A DNA stretch of 6,543 nucleotides. Source: Paracraurococcus sp049315625 (GTDB lineage Bacteria > Pseudomonadota > Alphaproteobacteria > Acetobacterales > Acetobacteraceae). The stretch lies in contig JBMOJU010000297.1 in the NCBI GenBank assembly GCA_049315625.1, positions 1 to 6,543 on the forward strand. The letters run 5' to 3'. How positions within the stretch are numbered: position 1 is the first letter of the stretch; each line of letters starts with the position of its first letter. Of the stretch, positions 1 to 6,543 are shown one piece after another. The position numbers and the translations under genes were made by a program. The notes under the pieces are model-generated. The model was not told the DNA's origin, ran no database searches, and saw nothing but the letters and a program-made list of their open reading frames with translations.

Positions 1-2610
<2,610 letters not shown>

Positions 2611-4128
2611 TCAGCCCTCGGCGCGGTAGTTCGGCGCTTCCCGGGTGATCGCCACGTCATGCACGTGGCTCTCGCGCAGGCCGGCGCCGGTGATGCGGCG
2701 GAAGCGGCAATTCTGCTGCATCTCGGCGATGGTGGCGTTCCCGGTGTAGCCCATGGCGGCGCGGACGCCGCCGACCAGCTGGTGCACCACGGCGCCGACC
2801 GGGCCCTTGTAGCCGACCCGGCCCTCGATCCCCTCGGGGACGAATTTCAGCGTGTCCTGCACCTCCTGCTGGAAGTAGCGGTCGGCGCTGCCGCGTGCCA
2901 TGGCGCCCAGGCTGCCCATGCCGCGGTAGGATTTGTACGAGCGCCCCTGGTAGAGGAAGACCTCGCCCGGGGCTTCGTCGGTGCCGGCGAACAGGCTGCC
3001 CATCATCACGCAATCGGCGCCGGCGGCGATCGCCTTGGCGATGTCGCCGCTGGTGCGGATGCCGCCATCGGCGATGGCCGGGACGCCGTGCGCGCGGGCC
3101 GCGGCGGCGCTTTCCAGCACCGCGGTCAGCTGCGGCACGCCGACGCCGGCGACGATCCGCGTCGTGCAGATGCTGCCCGGGCCGATGCCGATCTTCACCG
3201 CGTCGGCGCCGGCGGCGATCAGCGCCTCGACGCCCTCGGGCGTGGCGACGTTGCCGGCCACCACCTGCACCGCGTTCGACATACGCTTGATGCGCTCGAT
3301 CGCCGCCAGCACGCCGCCGGAATGGCCATGCGCGGTGTCGACCACCACGACATCCACCTCGGCGGCGACCAGTGCCTCGACCCGGCGGAGCCCGTCCTCG
3401 CCCACCCCCGTCGCGGCGGCGACCCGCAGCCGGCCGAGCGCATCCTTCACCGAATTCGGGTGCGCCTGCGCCTTGTCCATGTCCTTGACCGTGATCAGCC
3501 CGACGCAGCGCCCGGCCTCGTCGACCACGACCAGCTTCTCGATCCGGTGGCGGTGCAGCAGGTGGCGGGCGTGGTCCGGGGTGATGTCGGCGGTCGCGGT
3601 CACCAGGTTGTCGCGCGTCATCAGCTCATAGACCCGGGTGCCGGGGTCGTTGGCGAAGCGGACGTCGCGGTTGGTGATGATGCCGACCAGCCGGCCCGTG
3701 CCGCGCTCCACCACCGGGATGCCGCTGATGCGGTGCTGGTCCTGGATGGCGCGGACATCGGCCAGGGTCTGGTCGGGGTGGATGGTGACCGGGTTCACCA
3801 CCATGCCGGATTCGAATTTCTTCACCCGCCGCACATGGGCCGCCTGTTCCTGCGGCGTCATGTTCTTGTGGATGACGCCGATGCCCCCGGCCTGGGCCAT
3901 GGCGATGGCCATCGGCGCCTCGGTCACGGTGTCCATCGCCGCGGCGACCAGCGGGATGTTCAGGGCGATCTCGCGGGTCAGCCGGGTCCGCGTATCGGTC
4001 TGGTTGGGCAGCACGGCCGAATAGGCCGGCACCAGCAGCACGTCGTCGAAGGCGTAGGCCTCCTCGATCAGGCTGCTGCGGATACGGCCTGGCTGGCCAG
4101 CGGCGTCCGGGAGGGAATCGGGGGCCAT
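2611..4128 (-). CDS. guaB: Inosine-5'-monophosphate dehydrogenase (IMPDH)
   Basis: Cytosolic enzyme oxidising IMP to XMP with NAD+, the committed step of guanine nucleotide synthesis; normally a tetramer or octamer. The product is 505 residues, close to the usual bacterial size. It has a TIM-barrel start (FDDVLLVPAYS, 27-37), a tandem CBS (Bateman) module (about 110-220), the cofactor-side Asp264 in VVDTAHG, the catalytic loop GIGPGSICTTR with Cys321, the phosphate-site ADGGIR (353-358), GSLFAG (378-383), the flap YRGMGSLGAM (401-410) and the Arg417-Tyr418 pair of the SADRYFQ segment used in the hydrolysis step. The ATG at 4128 was chosen because AAAGG lies 7 nt upstream and the barrel begins soon after; the frame stays open further upstream (to 4269) but that looks like leader. 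It is third in line after ppx and rlmE, with its own candidate promoter. The stop codon touches the stop of the convergent kinase gene. Confidence 0.97.
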   Translation of the reverse strand: MAPDSLPDAAGQPGRIRSSLIEEAYAFDDVLLVPAYSAVLPNQTDTRTRLTREIALNIPLVAAAMDTVTEAPMAIAMAQAGGIGVIHKNMTPQEQAAHVRRVKKFESGMVVNPVTIHPDQTLADVRAIQDQHRISGIPVVERGTGRLVGIITNRDVRFANDPGTRVYELMTRDNLVTATADITPDHARHLLHRHRIEKLVVVDEAGRCVGLITVKDMDKAQAHPNSVKDALGRLRVAAATGVGEDGLRRVEALVAAEVDVVVVDTAHGHSGGVLAAIERIKRMSNAVQVVAGNVATPEGVEALIAAGADAVKIGIGPGSICTTRIVAGVGVPQLTAVLESAAAARAHGVPAIADGGIRTSGDIAKAIAAGADCVMMGSLFAGTDEAPGEVFLYQGRSYKSYRGMGSLGAMARGSADRYFQQEVQDTLKFVPEGIEGRVGYKGPVGAVVHQLVGGVRAAMGYTGNATIAEMQQNCRFRRITGAGLRESHVHDVAITREAPNYRAEG

Positions 4129-4134
4129 GGGGGG

Positions 4135-4141
4135 ACCTTTC
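4135..4141 (-). promoter_or_regulatory. Ribosome binding site of guaB
   Basis: On the minus strand GAAAGGT lies here, with AAAGG ending 7 nt before the ATG at 4128. It is the clearest Shine-Dalgarno match among the minus-strand ATG starts and fixes the guaB start against the longer open frame. Confidence 0.65.
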
Positions 4142-4168
4142 GCACTCGGGCGCGACCTGCACACGGCA

Positions 4169-4185
4169 CCCGCCCTTGGGGCGGG
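4169..4185 (-). other. GC stem-loop in the guaB leader
   Basis: A perfect 7-bp stem (CCCGCCC / GGGCGGG, arms 4169-4175 and 4179-4185) closes a 3-nt loop. It sits 28 nt upstream of the guaB Shine-Dalgarno. There is no T-run after it on the minus strand, so it is not a standard intrinsic terminator. It could be a pausing or attenuation element, a stabilising 5' structure, or chance in GC-rich DNA. Confidence 0.5.
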
Positions 4186-4188
4186 GAT

Positions 4189-4229
4189 CGCGCCAAAGAC
4201 GGGGCGGTGCGATCCGCTGCCTTGGCGCG
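4189..4229 (-). other. 8-bp inverted repeat at the start of the predicted guaB leader
   Basis: Perfect 8-bp arms CGCGCCAA (4189-4196) and TTGGCGCG (4222-4229) flank 25 nt. Inside them GCGG (4204-4207) and CCGC (4214-4217) can form a second short stem, so the RNA could fold into an elongated hairpin with an internal loop. The outer arm begins about 5 bp downstream of the candidate -10 element, so the repeat could act as an RNA structure at the 5' end of the transcript or as a DNA operator. I do not recognise it as a known riboswitch or PurR-type box. Confidence 0.45.
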
Positions 4230-4233
4230 TCCC

Positions 4234-4261
4234 CTTAGACCCTTCCACGCCGTCGCGGCAA
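4234..4261 (-). promoter_or_regulatory. Candidate guaB promoter
   Basis: Read on the minus strand, TTGCCG (4256-4261) is followed after 16 nt by TCTAAG (4234-4239). Each hexamer matches four of six positions of the housekeeping sigma consensus (TTGACA, TATAAT). A start near 4227 would give a leader of about 100 nt covering both leader stem-loops. A better -35 hexamer, TTGACC (4264-4269), is also present but 24 nt from TCTAAG, too far to pair with it. Matches are modest, so this is tentative. Confidence 0.35.
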
Positions 4262-4286
4262 GCGGTCAAGCCATGACAGCGCGGTC

Positions 4287-4982
4287 TCAGCCCGGCGAAG
4301 CCGCCCGGAATCCGGTCGCCACCACGTACAGTTCCGCGCTGTCCTTCCGGCTGGCCGGCGGCTTGACGTGCCGCACCGTGGCGAAGCGCTGCTTCAGCAG
4401 GTCCAGCAGGTCCTTTTCCGTCCCGCCCTGGAACACCTTGGCGACGAAGGCGCCGCCGGGCGAGAGCACGCGGATGGCGAAATCCAGCGCCAATTCCGCC
4501 AGCGCGATGATGCGCAGGTGGTCGGTCGCATTATGCCCGGTGGTGTTGGGCGCCATGTCGGACAGCACCAGGTCGGCCTGGCCGTCCAGCGCCGCCAGCA
4601 CCGCCTGCTCCGCCGCCGGGTCCTGGAAATCGCCCTGCAGCACGATCGCGCCCGGCACCGGGTCCATCAGCAGCAGGTCGAGTGCCACGACCTTCCCCGC
4701 CTCCCCGATCCGTTGCAGCGCCACCTGGGTCCAGCCGCCCGGCGCGGCGCCGAGATCGACCACCCGGCCGCGCGGCTTCAGCAGATGCAGCCTGTCGTCG
4801 ATCTCGACCAGCTTGAAGGCGGCGCGGGACCGGTAGCCGGCGGCCTGGGCGGCGCGGACATAGGGGTCGTTCAATTGCCGCTCCAGCCATTTCTGGCTGG
4901 AGGTGCTGCGGGTCTTGGCGGTGCGCAGGCGGGTGGTGATGCCGCGCCCGCCGCTGGGGGGTCCCTTCATCCGCGCAGCCAT
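4287..4982 (-). CDS. rlmE: 23S rRNA (uridine-2552-2'-O)-methyltransferase RlmE (FtsJ/RrmJ)
   Basis: Uses S-adenosylmethionine to methylate the 2'-OH of U2552 in the A-loop of 23S rRNA, a late step of large-subunit assembly. From the ATG at 4982 the product is 231 residues. The Rossmann motif VVDLGAAPGGW (74-84) binds SAM. The family's K-D-K-E tetrad appears as Lys57 (RAAFKL), Asp142 (SDMAPN), Lys182 (AKVFQGG) and Glu217 (SAELYVV), with spacings of 85, 40 and 35 residues, nearly those of E. coli RlmE (K38, D124, K164, E199). The conserved WLERQLNDPYV stretch (32-42) precedes the fold. The start is uncertain: ATG 4982 and ATG 4970 lack a clear Shine-Dalgarno, while an in-frame GTG at 5054 has a good one and would give 255 residues. 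It lies between ppx and guaB on the same strand. Family assignment is very secure. Confidence 0.95.
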   Translation of the reverse strand: MAARMKGPPSGGRGITTRLRTAKTRSTSSQKWLERQLNDPYVRAAQAAGYRSRAAFKLVEIDDRLHLLKPRGRVVDLGAAPGGWTQVALQRIGEAGKVVALDLLLMDPVPGAIVLQGDFQDPAAEQAVLAALDGQADLVLSDMAPNTTGHNATDHLRIIALAELALDFAIRVLSPGGAFVAKVFQGGTEKDLLDLLKQRFATVRHVKPPASRKDSAELYVVATGFRAASPG

Positions 4983-5051
4983 GCTGCGCCCGGGCGGCGG
5001 ATGCAAGGGCGTTGCGGCACGGTGCGCCTCATACCCAGCGCAGGAAGGTTT

Positions 5052-5067
5052 CACTCTGGTGTCCCTC
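5052..5067 (-). promoter_or_regulatory. Shine-Dalgarno plus GTG: alternative rlmE start
   Basis: On the minus strand GAGGGA (5062-5067) is followed after 7 nt by GTG (5052-5054), in frame with rlmE and without an intervening stop. It is a better ribosome-site match than any ahead of the downstream ATGs. Use of this start would add 24 residues with no obvious domain character (MKPSCAGYEA...) to the N-terminus. It could equally be a chance match in the leader. Confidence 0.35.
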
Positions 5068-5078
5068 AGACGCCGGGC

Positions 5079-5135
5079 GCCGCGCCTCCGCGCGGCTTGG
5101 CGTCGCCGCACAGGCGACGGGCGCCACTCGGCGCC
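5079..5135 (-). other. Three consecutive perfect stem-loops between ppx and rlmE
   Basis: Hairpin A: arms 5120-5125 and 5130-5135 (GGCGCC twice), 4-nt loop. Hairpin B: 5101-5107 and 5113-5119 (CGTCGCC/GGCGACG), 5-nt loop. Hairpin C: 5079-5085 and 5090-5096 (GCCGCGC/GCGCGGC), 4-nt loop. A and B touch; B and C are 4 nt apart. None is followed by a T-run. They lie 41-97 nt past the ppx stop in the sense direction and upstream of rlmE. Possible roles are a mRNA-end stabiliser, a factor-dependent or GC-rich terminator, or a REP-type repeat found elsewhere in the genome. Confidence 0.55.
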
Positions 5136-5175
5136 TCGGCCCTTTGCGCCGCAGGTCGGAACCTCGTGCGCCGGC

Positions 5176-6288
5176 TCAGACTCCCTGCCGCCGCGGCAGA
5201 TAGGGCCGCCCGTCGCGCTGGGCGGCGCGGTCGCCGCGGATCATCCGCAGCAGCATGCCTTCCCGCAGCCCGCGATCGGCCACCGTCAGCGTCGGCACCG
5301 GCCAGACCCGGCGGATGGCGGCATAGACGGCGCAGCCGGGCAGCACGAAATCCACCCGTTCCGGCCCGACGCAGGGATGCGCCGCCAGCCCGGCCCGGCC
5401 GAGCGCGAACAGGTCGCCCAGCGCCTGGTCGGCGACCTCGATATCCAGCACGCGGCCATCGACCAGCGGCCGGCGGTAGCGCGGCAGGGCCAGCGCCACC
5501 CCGGCCAGGGTGGTGACGGTGCCGCTGGTGCCGATCAGCCGGACGCCGCCGGCGCGGATTTCCTGGCCGATGCAATGCACCTGGTCGAAGCGGCGGAGAT
5601 GCGCCGCCACCTCCTCGACCACCGCATGGAAGCCTTCCTGGGTGAAGCAGGAGGCGCCGACGCGTTCCGCCAAGGTCACCACGCCGAGCGGCATGGAGAC
5701 ATAGCCGATCAGCTCGGCCGGCACCTGGCCCGGGCCGCGCGGGGCGGCGGGCACGCGGATCCAGGCGATCTCGGTGCTGCCGCCGCCGATATCGAACAGC
5801 AGCGCCCGGCGGTCCTGCTCCTCCAGCAGCGGGGAGCAGGATTCCATCGCCAGCTCCGCTTCCTCCCGCGCCGAGATGATGCGGGGGCGGAGGCCGGTCT
5901 CGGCCTCGACCCGGGCGAGGAAGGCGGGGCCGTTCTGGGCGCGGCGGCAGGCTTCGGTGGCGACCGCCTGGAAGTGCCGGACCGGGCGGCGGCCGAGCTT
6001 CTCGGCGCAGGCCGAGAGGGCGGCGAGCGCGCGGTCCATCGCCGCCTCGGACAGCCTTCCGGTGGCGGCCAGGCCTTCGCCGAGTCGGACGATGCGGCTG
6101 AAGCTGTCCACCACGCGGAAGCCGCCATGCGCGGGGGCGCCGACCAGCAGGCGGCAATTATTGGTGCCGAGATCGAGCGCCGCATAGGCGGTGGAGGCGC
6201 CGCCGCACCGGGCCGTATAGCCGACCTGCCGCTCCAAGGCGGGTCCCGGTGGCTCTGGCAGCCCAAGGGTTGCGGTATCGTCTGGCAT
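5176..6288 (-). CDS. Ppx/GppA family phosphatase (exopolyphosphatase / pppGpp phosphohydrolase)
   Basis: Member of the ASKHA-fold Ppx/GppA family, whose enzymes release terminal phosphate from inorganic polyphosphate and/or convert pppGpp to ppGpp. From the ATG at 6288 the product is 370 residues, resembling the short two-domain form common in alphaproteobacteria and lacking the C-terminal HD and extra domains of the roughly 500-residue E. coli enzymes. Visible motifs: phosphate-1 loop ALDLGTNNCRLLV (37-49), the SAREEAEL segment with the catalytic-region Glu142/Glu143, phosphate-2 loop LFDIGGGSTEI (164-174), the GTSGTVTTLAG loop (253-263) and the family's C-terminal DRGLREGML (338-346). Substrate preference cannot be read from sequence, so no symbol is given. 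The frame stays open upstream to an ATG at 6351 and a TTG at 6378; none has a well-spaced Shine-Dalgarno, and 6288 was preferred because the extra residues are Arg/Pro-rich and uncharacteristic. It heads the ppx-rlmE-guaB series. Confidence 0.92.
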   Translation of the reverse strand: MPDDTATLGLPEPPGPALERQVGYTARCGGASTAYAALDLGTNNCRLLVGAPAHGGFRVVDSFSRIVRLGEGLAATGRLSEAAMDRALAALSACAEKLGRRPVRHFQAVATEACRRAQNGPAFLARVEAETGLRPRIISAREEAELAMESCSPLLEEQDRRALLFDIGGGSTEIAWIRVPAAPRGPGQVPAELIGYVSMPLGVVTLAERVGASCFTQEGFHAVVEEVAAHLRRFDQVHCIGQEIRAGGVRLIGTSGTVTTLAGVALALPRYRRPLVDGRVLDIEVADQALGDLFALGRAGLAAHPCVGPERVDFVLPGCAVYAAIRRVWPVPTLTVADRGLREGMLLRMIRGDRAAQRDGRPYLPRRQGV

Positions 6289-6400
6289 CGCTTTGGACCG
6301 TTCGGCCCGTCTCCTTCTCGGCGCCGTGGCCGGCGCGCGTTCAATCCACATCGTCCTGTAATGTGGGGTGGCGGGCAAGCGCTTTCGATGGCGGGGGTGG

Positions 6401-6429
6401 TTGCGGCCCCCGGGACGAAGTGGTAGTCC
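6401..6429 (+). promoter_or_regulatory. Candidate promoter for the tRNA-Gln gene
   Basis: TTGCGG (6401-6406) and TAGTCC (6424-6429) are separated by 17 nt. The -35 resembles the TTG-start hexamers common in alphaproteobacteria; the -10 is weak (three of six). Transcription from about 6436 would give a precursor of about 31 nt ahead of the mature tRNA, beginning with the stem-loop at 6436-6459. The rest of the 178-bp gap to the ppx start shows no strong promoter for ppx. Confidence 0.3.
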
Positions 6430-6435
6430 ACGCGC

Positions 6436-6459
6436 CCTGCCGACGATGCGGTCGGCGGG
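6436..6459 (+). other. Stem-loop directly upstream of tRNA-Gln
   Basis: Arms 6436-6444 and 6451-6459 pair over 9 bp (one T-G pair, the rest Watson-Crick; core GCCGAC/GTCGGC) around the 6-nt loop GATGCG. It ends 7 nt before the mature 5' end of the tRNA. No T-run follows. It may be part of the tRNA precursor leader or a boundary element; function unknown. Confidence 0.5.
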
Positions 6460-6466
6460 TCCCTGC

Positions 6467-6540
6467 TGGGGGATAGTTTAACGGTAGAACTCCCGACTCT
6501 GACTCGGGCAGTCTTGGTTCGAATCCAGGTCCCCCAGCCA
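6467..6540 (+). tRNA. tRNA-Gln (anticodon CTG)
   Basis: The 74-nt sequence folds as a full cloverleaf. The acceptor stem TGGGGGA (6467-6473) pairs with TCCCCCA (6530-6536), followed by discriminator G and an encoded CCA (6538-6540). The D arm contains AACGGTAGAAC. The anticodon stem CCCGA/TCGGG encloses loop CTCTGAC with anticodon CTG at 6499-6501, reading CAG codons. The T arm CTTGG-TTCGAAT-CCAGG is standard. The short variable loop and U-G-rich acceptor start fit bacterial tRNA-Gln. It is transcribed away from ppx. Confidence 0.97.
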
Positions 6541-6543
6541 CGC

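Noticed and set aside
2659..4836. 725-codon open frame on the plus strand opposite guaB and part of rlmE
   Set aside because: It is antisense to a guaB gene with all catalytic motifs. The translation is low-complexity (Ala, Gly, Asp, His, Arg rich) with no recognisable domain, as expected when GC-rich codons lack stops in the opposite frame.
4903..6426. 507-codon open frame on the plus strand opposite ppx
   Set aside because: Mirror of the ppx coding frame, with an Ala/Gly/Arg/His-rich translation, no domain and no ribosome site.
6341..6541. 66-codon minus-strand open frame running through the tRNA
   Set aside because: It is antisense to a complete tRNA-Gln, a common false ORF type in annotations ending in tRNA genes.

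Overview
The window is very GC-rich and densely coding, with GC-rich third codon positions. The protein types and gene order suggest an alphaproteobacterium, most likely Acetobacteraceae/Rhodospirillales (a Roseomonas-like organism). That placement is judged from sequence style and recalled gene order, not from a search. I see no mobile element, CRISPR array or phage gene.

Layout. Positions 1-2610 (+) hold most of a membrane-bound hybrid sensor histidine kinase whose true start lies before the window: membrane segment, extracytoplasmic Cache-type sensor, second membrane segment, coiled coil, HisKA, HATPase_c and two receiver domains. Its stop codon directly abuts the stop codon of the next gene, which runs the other way. 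Positions 2611-6288 (-) hold three genes read in the order ppx/gppA-like phosphatase (5176-6288), rlmE (4287-4982, perhaps starting upstream at a GTG) and guaB (2611-4128). The two gaps between them (193 and 158 bp) are both rich in stem-loops. At the right edge, transcribed the opposite way from ppx, is a complete tRNA-Gln(CTG) at 6467-6540 with encoded CCA.

How the genes fit together. The minus-strand trio joins a Ppx/GppA-type phosphatase (polyphosphate or pppGpp hydrolysis), the 23S rRNA 2'-O-methyltransferase RlmE, and IMP dehydrogenase, the committed step of GTP synthesis and a known target of (p)ppGpp control in several bacteria. The theme is growth rate, ribosomes and GTP. The kinase appears unrelated and is simply a convergent neighbour.

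Most worth a second look are: an abrupt leucine-codon reversal inside the kinase gene near position 240; three consecutive perfect stem-loops between ppx and rlmE; a structured guaB leader directly downstream of a candidate promoter; the rlmE start ambiguity; and a stem-loop just ahead of the tRNA. I did not find convincing evidence of a wholly new system.
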